Shown here in pieces: positions 51,337 to 60,743 of a stretch of DNA of 64,000 bases (position 1 is its first letter; the number at the start of each line of letters is the position of its first letter). The stretch is from assembly GCF_007751035.1 (NCBI RefSeq), contig NZ_CP036433.1, positions 3,267,001-3,331,000 of the forward strand. The letters run 5' to 3'. A program made the translations under genes and the position numbers. The notes under the pieces are model-generated. The model was not told where the DNA came from, made no database searches, and saw only the letters and a program-made list of their open reading frames with translations. Source of the stretch: Lignipirellula cremea. Lineage in GTDB: Bacteria > Planctomycetota > Planctomycetia > Pirellulales > Pirellulaceae.

Positions 51337-52515
51337 TCAGACGGCAGGGCTGCGGAGCGTGATGCGCGTCAACTCAGGCGGGCAATTCAGACGGATCGGC
51401 TGCAGGCCCGATACCCCGCGGCTGACATGCATCAATGTGGGGCCCTGCTGGAACACGCCGGAAGCGTACATCACCCCATAGCGGCTGGGAGCAATCAGCG
51501 GCCCGTAAACCGGCAGCCGGATCTGGCCGCCATGGGTATGGCCCGCCAGCATCAGGTCAAACTCTTGCTGCTGGGCCCAGAAGAATTGATCAGGCGAATG
51601 GCTCAGCAGCAGACGGAACGGCCCCTCCGGCGACGGCGGAAAGTCGCTCATGTCGGCCGCCGGCTTGAACCAGGGCAACTCATTCCCGGCCAGCAACACG
51701 GGGGCGCCGCGCCAATCCACTTCCAGGCAACGTCCTCCGACATGGATATGGCCCAGATCGGCCAGCAGGCGATGCAACGCCCCGACGTCGGACAGACGTT
51801 GATCATGATTGCCCAGCACATAGTAAACGCCATAGCGGCTCTGCAGGCGTCCCAGGGTCGGGGCGATCCAGTCCAGGCAGGGAGCCTTCTCGACAATGTC
51901 GCCTGTCACCATGACGACATCGCAGTCCAGTTCATTCGTGCGATCAATCAGGGCGTCAAAAAAAGGCCGCTTGAGCTGGCCCGTCATGTGCAGGTCGCTC
52001 AAATGGGCGATGGTAAATCCATCCAGCGCGGCCGGCAGCCGGGCCGGCTGAAACGTCTTCTCTTCAATGGACAGCTGAAAAATCTGATTGCCGGGAACTT
52101 TGAGCAGCAGCCCCGTCGAGCGCGTGCCGACCAGGGATTGCGGTCGCTCAACCGCCAGACTGACCAGGCGGCTCGTGTTCGCCAGATAACTGACCGGACG
52201 TCGACTGGCCAGCTTTCGCCAGATCCACAAAGGGGCCACGCACAAACTGGCCGCCCAGCAAGGAATCAGATACAGCAAAGGGGGCCAGAACCGACCGCTG
52301 GCAAAGGCCGGCTGGTAAACAGCGAACCCTTGGAGCAGAAAGTAAATGCTAAAGAGCAGCAGCACGACGGCCGCCGCCAGAATCACAAGCTTTTCCGTCA
52401 GTTTGACCACCGAGCACGGCAGGCCAATGGCGTGCAGGCGATTGAAAATCGTAACCGCGATGGCTACGTGCCCCACGAACGCCAGAAAAAGGAGCAGGAA
52501 GTCGACGAGATGCAT
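51337..52515 (-). CDS. Membrane-anchored metallophosphoesterase (YkuE-like)
   Basis: 392 residues from the ATG at 52515 (a TTG at 52548 is possible). Four hydrophobic segments occupy the first 120 residues (LVDFLLLFLAFVGHVAIAVT, AAAVVLLLFSIYFLLQGFA). The calcineurin-like domain has the full metal set: IAHLSDLHMTGQ (DxH), VVMVTGDIVEK (GDxxE-type), YVLGNHDQRL (GNHD), LLLSHSPDQF (H), LMLAGHTHGGQIRLP (GHTH). The order and the GHTHGGQ ending match YaeI/YkuE-type phosphoesterases, thought to act on lipid or nucleotide phosphates. The active site faces the cytoplasm or periplasm depending on topology, not decided here. Confidence 0.92.
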   Translation of the reverse strand: MHLVDFLLLFLAFVGHVAIAVTIFNRLHAIGLPCSVVKLTEKLVILAAAVVLLLFSIYFLLQGFAVYQPAFASGRFWPPLLYLIPCWAASLCVAPLWIWRKLASRRPVSYLANTSRLVSLAVERPQSLVGTRSTGLLLKVPGNQIFQLSIEEKTFQPARLPAALDGFTIAHLSDLHMTGQLKRPFFDALIDRTNELDCDVVMVTGDIVEKAPCLDWIAPTLGRLQSRYGVYYVLGNHDQRLSDVGALHRLLADLGHIHVGGRCLEVDWRGAPVLLAGNELPWFKPAADMSDFPPSPEGPFRLLLSHSPDQFFWAQQQEFDLMLAGHTHGGQIRLPVYGPLIAPSRYGVMYASGVFQQGPTLMHVSRGVSGLQPIRLNCPPELTRITLRSPAV

Positions 52516-52559
52516 TCGCAGCAATCGGGGGGATAGCGGCGACGGCAACGACGGCCGTA

Positions 52560-54278
52560 TTACGCCTTGGTAACGTTGCCGACTTCCTCAATCACCGTTT
52601 CTACGGTCTCGAGCAGTTGGTCCAGACGGAACGGTTTATAGAGGATCGCCTTGGGATGCAGACCGGCCTGGCGGGCTTTGACGATCGAATGACCCGGATC
52701 GTAACCGAAACCCGTCATCAGAACCATGGGCGTCGGGTCCATCATTTTCTGCAGACGACGGTACAGCTGCGACCCCGACATATCAGGCAGGCCGATATCC
52801 GAGATAATTGCGTCGTACGCATGGTCGGCATGGCTGTTCCGCACCATGCACAAGGTTTCTTCCGCGTCGTGGGCCGTTTCAACAACACACCCATAACGCT
52901 CCAGCAAAGCATGAGCGTGTTGGCGGACATCTTCGTCGGCGTCGGCGACCAGCACGCGACGTCCCCGCAGCTTGGGACGTTCGTCGATCTGGCTGGAGGC
53001 CAGCACGGCCTGCGATGGCGCCATCTTTTCGCCAACCTTTTGAATCATTCGTTTAATGTCGCGAGCGTTCCGCAAGATACGTTTGAGCCGCTCGACCACT
53101 TCGGGCTCATGCCCGATATAACGCTCCATCGTGTTGACGGCGTCGTTCAGGATTTCATCGACGGGCAAAGCGACCGCGCTGTGGATCGCTTCCACACTGG
53201 CCTGGGCGACATTCGCACTCTGGGCGACCAGCAGTTCCAGCGTGTTCAGCGCGACGGCCACATCGCGAGAGAAGATTTCCAGGAACTGAAGATCACTTTC
53301 CGAGAATGCACGGATATCCGGGCTCTCGACATTAAAGGTGCCAATCACCTGGTCGTGCAGCATAAGCGGCACCGTCAGCGAGCTCCGGGCGCCCTGGAAG
53401 CCTTCGATGTAAAGCGGGTCTTCGGTCGTGTCTTCGCACAGGTAGCTTTTGCCAGTGGCCGCGACAAAACCGGTCACGCCGTTGCCGAGGGTCTGGGCGA
53501 ACAGCTTCCGGTTGGCGGCGTCATCGTCGATCCCGACGGACAGCAGCGGTTCCAGCCGGCCTTGCTGCTGATCCAGCAGTCGCACCTCGACCACGTCAAA
53601 ATTGAGCAGGTCCTGCGTGTAATGCAGAATGTTGGATTTGAGCAGTTCGATACGGTCCTCGACCGTCATCCCCAGGACTTCGTCGGGGGTCAGATCGGCC
53701 AGTTCCTGTCCCGCTTTATGGATGGCGGTCAGCTTTTGCTGCTGCAGCATTTCCGTGGTGACGTCGCGAACGGTCACGATCAAATGCTGAGCGGCCCCTC
53801 CCTCTTCGAGAACGGCCGCTGCGTGAATCTGGAAATACCGGCTTTCGTTAAGACGAAGCGTGGAAGAACTGCTGCTGCCTGTTGCCAGTACCGTATGGAA
53901 CGGACAAAAGTCGGGGCCGAGAATCTCGGGACTGCCCAGGGCGGCGTAAAAGTTAGAGCCCTCGGGATTAGCGCCGTCAGACCATTCATGCAGCCGACGG
54001 TTTGCCCAGACAATCGTGTTGTCTGCGTCGAGCAGTGCAACGCCGTCGGGCAGGGCGTCGAGGGTCTGGGCGTGCTGCAGGGGATGCGAGAGTCGATTCC
54101 GCTGATCGCTGTTGCGAACATCGAAATACACACCGAAAAACGGCTCCTGGTTCAAGTGCATTAACGCCTGCAAAGGCGTTTGCACTTCCACCACCTCGAA
54201 CGACTCGCCAATCGGCTGAGGGATGTCCGCGGGTGCGGTCGTGTTTCGCACGAAGAGTATTTTGGGCTTAACTGACAC
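52560..54278 (-). CDS. PAS-GAF sensor with C-terminal receiver domain
   Basis: 572 residues from a GTG at 54278; AAGGAG six bases upstream of it makes this start better than the ATG at 54299. Order: a short divergent receiver-like N-terminus (KPKILFVRNTTAPAD), PAS (about 80-195: GVALLDADNTIVWANRRLHE, YFQIHAAAVLEEGG), GAF (about 215-370: IELLKSNILHYTQDLLNFDV, LTVPLMLHDQVIGTFNVESP), a helical linker, and a receiver domain (about 440-565) with VADADEDVR, phosphoacceptor Asp in IISDIGLPDMSG and Lys in ILYKPF. There is no kinase domain, so it must take phosphate from another kinase. It lies upstream of the phosphoesterase gene on the same strand. Confidence 0.9.
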   Translation of the reverse strand: MSVKPKILFVRNTTAPADIPQPIGESFEVVEVQTPLQALMHLNQEPFFGVYFDVRNSDQRNRLSHPLQHAQTLDALPDGVALLDADNTIVWANRRLHEWSDGANPEGSNFYAALGSPEILGPDFCPFHTVLATGSSSSSTLRLNESRYFQIHAAAVLEEGGAAQHLIVTVRDVTTEMLQQQKLTAIHKAGQELADLTPDEVLGMTVEDRIELLKSNILHYTQDLLNFDVVEVRLLDQQQGRLEPLLSVGIDDDAANRKLFAQTLGNGVTGFVAATGKSYLCEDTTEDPLYIEGFQGARSSLTVPLMLHDQVIGTFNVESPDIRAFSESDLQFLEIFSRDVAVALNTLELLVAQSANVAQASVEAIHSAVALPVDEILNDAVNTMERYIGHEPEVVERLKRILRNARDIKRMIQKVGEKMAPSQAVLASSQIDERPKLRGRRVLVADADEDVRQHAHALLERYGCVVETAHDAEETLCMVRNSHADHAYDAIISDIGLPDMSGSQLYRRLQKMMDPTPMVLMTGFGYDPGHSIVKARQAGLHPKAILYKPFRLDQLLETVETVIEEVGNVTKA

Positions 54279-54710
54279 CCCGGACTCCTTAAACATCATA
54301 CCGAATGGTTTAAGGGATTATACGAGCGACACGTCGAACCAGCAAGCATCGACTGGGACTTACCGCTACTCCTTGATGATCTTTTCTTCGGCGTCCCGGC
54401 GCGACGGGGATCAGGGAACGCGTGATTCGTGTCGAAGTTTTTTTCGCCTGCGTTACCCAGCCCGTAAAACATGCTCTTTCGGACCGTCCTTCCCAGCCAG
54501 CAAGGCGCCCCGCGATTGGCAGTTGCCACAACCCCCGGTTTCTTAAGCAGCCCCCAGAAGACACTTCCCCAAAGACCACGCGTCCGTTCCCTCGCACCAC
54601 AGCGCCGACCCGCCATCGCCTGCGCCGGAATGGCTGGAATTCGAAATCCGGCGTGTTAAAGTGGAAACTTGCCGTTGCCTGCTTCGTCTCCCCACCACCC
54701 CCGGCCTGCC
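54279..54710. other. Divergent intergenic region between the sensor gene and the amidohydrolase gene
   Basis: 432 bases without a convincing gene; frames crossing it are short or run into the neighbours in the wrong phase. No clear promoter pair or hairpin stood out. Confidence 0.5.
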
Positions 54711-57700
54711 ATGTTTCGTCGTCAAATCGCTGCAGTCGCAATGCTGCTGTGCTGTGCATTGCTGCTTGTTTCCCCCGGCGAATCGGCCCCGCCCCGGACG
54801 GCGGTCGTCGAGGGTTTGCCTGACCATCCGTCCCGCCACTACGTGCTGACGGGCGCCACGATCCATACCGCGCCGGGCCGGGTACTGCAGAACGCTTCGA
54901 TCAGGATTCGCGAAGGCCGCATCCAGGCGATCGGCCAGGACCTGGAAGTTCCAGCCGGCGCCAGGGTGATCGACTTCTCGGGACGCACGCTCTACGCCGG
55001 TCTGATCGACGCCTATTCCGAACTGTCGGAAACGAAAGATACGAAAGGCCAACCCAGCAACCACGAACACGCCGGCGCTCCGCACTGGAACGACGAAGTG
55101 CAGCCGCAGTTTCGGGTCGCGGATCACTGGCGACCCGACGCCAAGGTGAACCGCTCCGCCCGGGAACACGGCATCGTCCTGCGACTGGTGGCGCCCCACG
55201 AAGGCATCCTCCGCGGGCAAAGCGCCCTGGTGTCAACCGGCAGTGGAGAAGCGGCCGACCTGCTGCTGCAGTCCAGCACCGCGCAGCACCTGCGCCTGAC
55301 CGTTTCCCCCAACCACAACCACGGCGACGATTCACGCGCCCATTACCCGAACTCGCCCATGGGCGCCGTCGCTCTGGCCCGGCAGACTTTTTACGACGCC
55401 CAGTGGCTGACGTCCGCCCAGCAGGCGGCCCAGGCCGAGGGACGCCTGGCTCGCCTTGAGCAGAACGATGCCCTGGCCGAACTGGCTCGTCACCTCGACC
55501 GCCACGGGCTCTTCATCGCCGACGGCATGAACGAACAGTACTTGCTGCGGGCGGATCGCTTTGCCCGCGAGTTCTCCCTGCGCCTGGCCGTGCTGGGATC
55601 GGGCCGCGAATACCGCCGGCTGGAGGCGGTCGCCGCCACGGGACGTCCGCTGTTGCTGCCGATTAAATTCCCGCAGCCGCCGAATGTCAGCACGCCGGAA
55701 GCGGCGATGGGCGTCTCCCTGGAGCAAATGCTGCACTGGGATCTGGCGCCGGAGAACCCGGCCCGACTGGCCAGGGCGGGCGTCAAATTCGCGCTCACCA
55801 GCCGCGGTCTGAAGGAAGCGTCGGACTTTTTGCCGGCCGTCCGCAAGGCCGTCTCGCGCGGATTGCCAGCCGAAACGGCCCTGGCTGCGCTCACTACCAC
55901 GCCGGCCGAACTGCTGGGAGTCGCCGACTTTGGCGTGCTTGAGCCCGGCAAGTCGGCCACGCTGATCGTGTGCGACGGCGACCTGTTTGCCGACGAGACC
56001 AAGATCCTGGAAACCTGGATCGAGGGACGCCGTTACCCCCGCCAGGAAGAAGCGGCCCATCCGCTGGCCGGCATGTGGCGGCTGTCGCTTCCCGATCCCC
56101 AGCAAACGACGCAGTGGCATTTGCACCTGGCTGGCGAAGGAGAAAAACTGTCGGGCGATCTGCAGCCCGACGCCCAGGACCGGCGGAACAGCAAGCACGC
56201 CAAACGGACGATTGCCCTGCAGAAAGTCGGCCTGCGCGGCGATCGTTTCAGCTGTCTGTTCGCCGCGGACTACTTTGGCGGTTCCGGCTTCGCCCAGTTG
56301 TCGGCCGTCGTCTCCCAGCCGCCCGGCAAAGCCACCCGTTTGCTGGGCGAAGTCGTCTGGCCCGACGGCCGCTCCACGCCGATCACAGCCGACGCCATCC
56401 CGGCCGCTCCTGTCGGCGAGGACAAGCCGGCAAAGACTGCCGCCGAGAAACCTGCCGCCGACAAAGAGAAAGTCGCCGAGCCGGCCGCCGACAAGTCCGC
56501 CGGCGCCAGCTACGCGGTGAACTATCCGCTGGGCGCCTTTGGGTTGCCTGGCCCGCCGGAACAACCGGGCGTGGTGCTCTTCAAAAACGCCGTCGTCTGG
56601 ACGTGCGCTGAACAAGGGAAGCTGCCCCGCGCCTCGGTGCTGGTCCGCAACGGCCTGATCGCTGCGATTGGCGAAGACCTGGAAGCTCCCCGCGGCGCCC
56701 GGGTCATCGACCTGGAAGGGAAGCACCTCACTCCCGGCCTGATCGACTGCCATTCGCACATGGCGACCGACGGCGGCATCAACGAGAGCGCCCAGGCGAT
56801 CACGGCTGAGGTCCGCATTGGCGACTTCATCGACAGCAACGATACGACCATCTACTGGCAGCTGGCAGGCGGCGTGACGACCTCGAACATTCTGCATGGA
56901 TCGGCCAATCCGATCGGCGGCCAGAACCAGGTCATCAAGCTTCGCTGGGGCGCTCTGCCGGAAGAAATGAAGCTGGCCGAGGCCCCGCCCGGCATCAAGT
57001 TCGCCCTGGGGGAGAACGTCAAACAGAGCAACTGGGGAGACCGCTACACCACCCGCTATCCGCAAACGCGCATGGGGGTCGAGCAGATCATTCGCGAGCG
57101 TTTCCAGTCCGCCAAAGAGTACGCCCAGAACTGGGAGCAGTGGCGACGATCGCCCCAGGGGCTGCCGCCGCGTCGCGATCTGGAACTGGAAGCGATTGCG
57201 GAGATCCTGTCCGGGCAGCGCTGGCTGCACTGCCACAGCTATCGGCAGGACGAGATCCTGGCCCTGCTGCGTACGTGCGACGATTTTGGCGTCACGATCG
57301 GCACGCTGCAGCACATTCTGGAAGGGTACAAAGTGGCCGATGCGATCGCCGCCCATGGCGCGATGGGCTCGGCCTTCTCCGACTGGTGGGCGTACAAGCT
57401 CGAAGTGTACGACGCCATTCCCCACAACGGCGCCATGATGCACCAGGCCGGCGTGGTCGTCTCCTTTAATTCCGACGACCGCGAACTGGGCCGGCGCCTC
57501 AATACGGAAGCCGCCAAGGCAATCAAGTACGGCGGGCTGTCCGAAGTGGAAGCCCTGAAGTTTGTCACCTTGAACCCGGCCCGTCAGCTGCGCATCGACC
57601 AGCATGTCGGATCGCTGGAGCCGGGCAAACACGCGGACCTGGTGATCTGGAACGGTCCGCCGCTTTCTACGATGTCCCGCTGCGAGCAGACCTGGGTGGA

Positions 57701-57884
57701 CGGTCGTGTGTACTTTGACCGGACCGCTGACCAGGAACGCCGCCGCGAAGTGGCCGGCATGCGTCGCACGCTGGTGCAGAAGATTCTCGCCTCGCACGAA
57801 GAGATGCTGGACGAAGGCGAAGAGGAACCGAACGAGGCCGACCTGTGGCCGCGCGAAGATCTCTTTTGCGGACACGGCCACTAA
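54711..57884 (+). CDS. Exported double amidohydrolase, only the second module with the HxH site
   Basis: 1057 residues from the ATG at 54711. Signal peptide VAMLLCCALLLVSPGESA. First amidohydrolase-like module (about 40-455) starts YVLTGATIHTAPGRVLQNAS and at the HxH place reads AGLIDAYSELSE, so lacks the metal ligands. A linker rich in Ala/Lys/Glu (about 560-610) leads to the second module: HLTPGLIDCHSHMATDGG with H681 and H683, the later WLHCHSYR (two His) and VVVSFNSDDRELGRR (Asp), the full imidazolonepropionase-like set. It is probably a periplasmic or surface hydrolase of cyclic amides or peptides; substrate unknown. Confidence 0.9.
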   Translation: MFRRQIAAVAMLLCCALLLVSPGESAPPRTAVVEGLPDHPSRHYVLTGATIHTAPGRVLQNASIRIREGRIQAIGQDLEVPAGARVIDFSGRTLYAGLIDAYSELSETKDTKGQPSNHEHAGAPHWNDEVQPQFRVADHWRPDAKVNRSAREHGIVLRLVAPHEGILRGQSALVSTGSGEAADLLLQSSTAQHLRLTVSPNHNHGDDSRAHYPNSPMGAVALARQTFYDAQWLTSAQQAAQAEGRLARLEQNDALAELARHLDRHGLFIADGMNEQYLLRADRFAREFSLRLAVLGSGREYRRLEAVAATGRPLLLPIKFPQPPNVSTPEAAMGVSLEQMLHWDLAPENPARLARAGVKFALTSRGLKEASDFLPAVRKAVSRGLPAETALAALTTTPAELLGVADFGVLEPGKSATLIVCDGDLFADETKILETWIEGRRYPRQEEAAHPLAGMWRLSLPDPQQTTQWHLHLAGEGEKLSGDLQPDAQDRRNSKHAKRTIALQKVGLRGDRFSCLFAADYFGGSGFAQLSAVVSQPPGKATRLLGEVVWPDGRSTPITADAIPAAPVGEDKPAKTAAEKPAADKEKVAEPAADKSAGASYAVNYPLGAFGLPGPPEQPGVVLFKNAVVWTCAEQGKLPRASVLVRNGLIAAIGEDLEAPRGARVIDLEGKHLTPGLIDCHSHMATDGGINESAQAITAEVRIGDFIDSNDTTIYWQLAGGVTTSNILHGSANPIGGQNQVIKLRWGALPEEMKLAEAPPGIKFALGENVKQSNWGDRYTTRYPQTRMGVEQIIRERFQSAKEYAQNWEQWRRSPQGLPPRRDLELEAIAEILSGQRWLHCHSYRQDEILALLRTCDDFGVTIGTLQHILEGYKVADAIAAHGAMGSAFSDWWAYKLEVYDAIPHNGAMMHQAGVVVSFNSDDRELGRRLNTEAAKAIKYGGLSEVEALKFVTLNPARQLRIDQHVGSLEPGKHADLVIWNGPPLSTMSRCEQTWVDGRVYFDRTADQERRREVAGMRRTLVQKILASHEEMLDEGEEEPNEADLWPREDLFCGHGH

Positions 57885-57954
57885 CGGCCGACGTCCATGC
57901 CTTTCCGTACATGACGCCTGCTAACGATCCTTCTCGCACAAGCGAACTTAACCT

Positions 57955-59313
57955 ATGCGTTTTTCTCCACGCGATTTTTCAATGTCCGCTCTGGCTAGCC
58001 AGACGACGTTTCTCTTCCGGCTGGTCGTTGGCGGCCTGCTGCTGTCTGCGGGCTCCTTCGCCTGGGCGGGGCCTGAGGTGCCAGGGGCGCCGCAGCAACG
58101 GCCGATCGCCCTGGTCGGCGGCATGATCGTGCCGGTCGATGGGCCGACGATTGAAAAAGGAACGGTCCTGTTTGAAGACGGCAAGATCACGGCCGTCGGC
58201 AAAAAGGTCGACCTGCCCGACGACGTCCAGGTGATCGACGTCACCGGCAAGCGGGTCTATCCGGGCCTGTTCGAGTCCATGTCGGCGATGGGACTGATCG
58301 AGATCGACTCCATTCGCGCTTCACGCGACTACGCCGAAGTGGGCGAGCTGAACCCGAACGTCCGGGCGGAAAAGGCCGTCAATCCCGACAGCGAGTTGAT
58401 CCCCGTGACCCGCTCCAACGGCGTGCTGCTCGCCCTGACCGCTCCCAAAACGGGCCTGCTGGCCGGCCGTAGCGCCGTGCTGCAGCTGGATGGCTGGTCA
58501 ACCGAAGACCTCACCCTGCAGGCGAACGTGGGGCTGCATTTGAACTGGCCCGCCATGTCTCCCATCTTTGAATGGGAGTCGGAAAAGTCGGCCAAAGAGC
58601 AGGTGGAAGCCCGCGATAAAATGCTTCGCCAGCTGCAGCTGGCCTTTGACGAAGCGCGGGCCTACCAGAAGTTGCGGGCCGCCGAACCAACCGCGCCGGT
58701 CGACGCCCGGCTGGAATCGCTGCTGCCGGTGCTGGCGGGCGATATCCCCGTGATCGTGCAGGCGGAAGAGGTGCGGCAGATCCAGGCCGCCTTGGCGTTT
58801 GTGGAGCGGGAAGGCTTGCGGATGATCCTGTACGGCGGGTACGACGCCGAGCGCTGCGCCCGACTGCTCAAAGAGCGGCAGATCCCGGTGATCCTGGGCG
58901 GCGTGCATCGTCTGCCCCGGCGGAACGACGACGACTACGACGCTCCGTTTACGCTACCGGCCCGACTGCACGCCGCCGGCGTCAAGTTCTGCATCGCCGG
59001 TTCCGGCCGCTTCGGCGCCTCGACCGCGCGGAACTTGCCGTACCACGCGGCGACGGCCGTTGCGTACGGCCTGCCGGCCGATGTCGCCCTGGAAGCAATC
59101 ACCCTGGCGCCGGCCGAGATCCTGGGCGTGGCCGATCGGGTCGGCTCCCTCACCGTCGGCAAAGACGCCACGCTGATCATCACGACCGGCGACCCGCTGG
59201 AAACTTCCACCGCGGTGGAAGCAGCCTACATCCAGGGCCGCCGCGTCGACCTGTCCAACCGCCAGCAGCGTCTTTGGAAAAAATACGAACAGAAGTATCG
59301 CCAGCAGCGATAA
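57955..59313 (+). CDS. Exported amidohydrolase-like protein lacking the HxH motif
   Basis: 452 residues. Signal region FLFRLVVGGLLLSAGSFAWA (an ATG at 57982 is an alternative start). Amidohydrolase landmarks: IALVGGMIVPVDGPTIEKGT, VLFEDGKITAVGKKV, and the end PAEILGVADRVGSLTVGKDA, TLIITTGDPLE. At the metal site it reads VYPGLFESMSAMGLIEID, with no His, like the first module of the upstream gene. It follows that gene after 70 bases, so both are probably co-expressed, perhaps as partners. It could be catalytically dead. Confidence 0.87.
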   Translation: MRFSPRDFSMSALASQTTFLFRLVVGGLLLSAGSFAWAGPEVPGAPQQRPIALVGGMIVPVDGPTIEKGTVLFEDGKITAVGKKVDLPDDVQVIDVTGKRVYPGLFESMSAMGLIEIDSIRASRDYAEVGELNPNVRAEKAVNPDSELIPVTRSNGVLLALTAPKTGLLAGRSAVLQLDGWSTEDLTLQANVGLHLNWPAMSPIFEWESEKSAKEQVEARDKMLRQLQLAFDEARAYQKLRAAEPTAPVDARLESLLPVLAGDIPVIVQAEEVRQIQAALAFVEREGLRMILYGGYDAERCARLLKERQIPVILGGVHRLPRRNDDDYDAPFTLPARLHAAGVKFCIAGSGRFGASTARNLPYHAATAVAYGLPADVALEAITLAPAEILGVADRVGSLTVGKDATLIITTGDPLETSTAVEAAYIQGRRVDLSNRQQRLWKKYEQKYRQQR

Positions 59314-59364
59314 CAACGCCTGAGTCCACTCCAGGGCGCCCGGACGCTGAGTTTGGACGAAGCG

Positions 59365-60189
59365 TTAGCTTTTCGCGATTGCCTCGACGGAAACGATGCT
59401 CAGCTTGTTTGTCAAACGGCGATGCAACAGCACGCAGCCGACGACTCCGGCGGTGACGGTCGCGGCGCCGAACAGCGGCAAAAGTTGTCCCGCCGTCTGG
59501 ACGGCGCCAACTCCAAGCGTGTGGAAATGCTGCTGCCGGCCGAAGCGGTACTGGTCAAACAGTCGGCTGCCGCGGATCGCCTGGGGATAACTCAGGTACT
59601 CAACGCCTGTGGCGTACAGGCCGTACCAGCTCATGCCGAGAAAGCCCAGCGGCGGGCCGATCAGCGGGACGGCGCCCAGCAAAAGGAAGCCGCTGGTCGA
59701 ACCCAGCAGCAACGCGACTCCCAGGCCGACGTCCCAGATTTCGTAGCCCAGGGAAACGGTACGGATGTCTCTGTCCGCGAGTCCCAGTTCGCTTTCGACC
59801 TCTTCCACCAGCTTGCCGAAGAAATAGCCGCACAGGATGCCGCTTAAGACTCGCCAGGTCAGGAATGCCGCCACGCAACTGGCCGCCGCCGCCAGCAACC
59901 AGACGCCGGCCTCCACCGCGAACCAGATCCAGCCGGTCCAGCCTTCCCCCCCGGCGAACCAGGGATGAATCCAGGCGAACAGCCAGACACCGCCGCCCAC
60001 CAGCACCAGCAAAACCAGCGAGGTGATCAGCAGGTTCATCACGATCGGCATCACGGCGTAACGCCAGAGCGACGGTCGCCGCCACAAGTACCAGAAGCCC
60101 CACCAGGGGGTTTGGAGTCCTTCCCAGAAGCAGCCCCACGGCGAGGTCGCAGGGTCCGCCATCCACAGATGCGAGTCAGCGCGGTTCAT
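59365..60189 (-). CDS. EI24/CysZ-like membrane protein
   Basis: 274 residues from the ATG at 60189, behind AGGG; a longer frame to 60498 lacks character. Family blocks: FWEGLQTPWWGFWYLWRRPS, LWRYAVMPIVMNLLITSLVL, SGILCGYFFGKLVEEVESEL, SLGYEIWDVGLGVALLLGST and YLSYPQAIRGSRLFDQYRFG, with about six hydrophobic segments. The EI24 family includes the sulfate transporter CysZ; transport of a small anion is a reasonable guess. It is convergent with the amidohydrolase genes and follows a small membrane gene on its own strand. Confidence 0.85.
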   Translation of the reverse strand: MNRADSHLWMADPATSPWGCFWEGLQTPWWGFWYLWRRPSLWRYAVMPIVMNLLITSLVLLVLVGGGVWLFAWIHPWFAGGEGWTGWIWFAVEAGVWLLAAAASCVAAFLTWRVLSGILCGYFFGKLVEEVESELGLADRDIRTVSLGYEIWDVGLGVALLLGSTSGFLLLGAVPLIGPPLGFLGMSWYGLYATGVEYLSYPQAIRGSRLFDQYRFGRQQHFHTLGVGAVQTAGQLLPLFGAATVTAGVVGCVLLHRRLTNKLSIVSVEAIAKS

Positions 60190-60254
60190 GGATTTTCCCT
60201 GTATCGTAAACGAATCATGGTCGACGACGGGGTCTGCCTGAATCGGCAAGCTGG

Positions 60255-60629
60255 CTACGCCTGCTCTTTCTCTGAAGGAGTCGGTCGCGGCGATCGCGGC
60301 GGTTTGGCGGGCGGCGGCGTGAACACCCAGGTGATGAACATTTTCACCCCGACCAGCATCAGCAAGGGCAGCATCACAATGATCAATTTGGGGTTGGCCG
60401 CCACGACCACCACGCTCAGGACGCTCGAGATCACCACCCAGGGCGGGTATTTGCTCAGCACCTCCACTGCCTGGGGGAAGGCCAGCCAGATGGCGCACAT
60501 CACCAATCCGATGCGCAGGCAGCTGTTGACCACCATCTGCCCGTCGGCGGGAATGGTATACACTTGCCAGATCACGGCCGCGGCCAGACAGAAAGCAAGT
60601 CCGATGATTCCTATAAGATGTCTTCGCAT
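60255..60629 (-). CDS. Small membrane protein, uncharacterised
   Basis: 124 residues from the ATG at 60629 (MRRHLIGIIGLAFCLAAAV). Four hydrophobic stretches: 5-18, 29-49 (VNSCLRIGLVMCAIWLAFPQ), 57-70 (WVVISSVLSVVVVAANP) and 72-92 (IIVMLPLLMLVGVKMFITWV), then a Pro/Lys-rich cytosolic tail. No domain recognised. It lies between the MATE gene upstream and the EI24 gene downstream on the same strand, 65 bases from the latter. Confidence 0.75.
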   Translation of the reverse strand: MRRHLIGIIGLAFCLAAAVIWQVYTIPADGQMVVNSCLRIGLVMCAIWLAFPQAVEVLSKYPPWVVISSVLSVVVVAANPKLIIVMLPLLMLVGVKMFITWVFTPPPAKPPRSPRPTPSEKEQA

Positions 60630-60743
60630 CTCTCCAGTGTAATCGACGCCCCGGAGCTTTCGAAACCCGAGCGCGGCGCCGCGGTTGCTCGCGGACGAAA
60701 TTTTCCGGCCGCGATCCTGGCGCAGCAACAATGCTTGCCCGTC

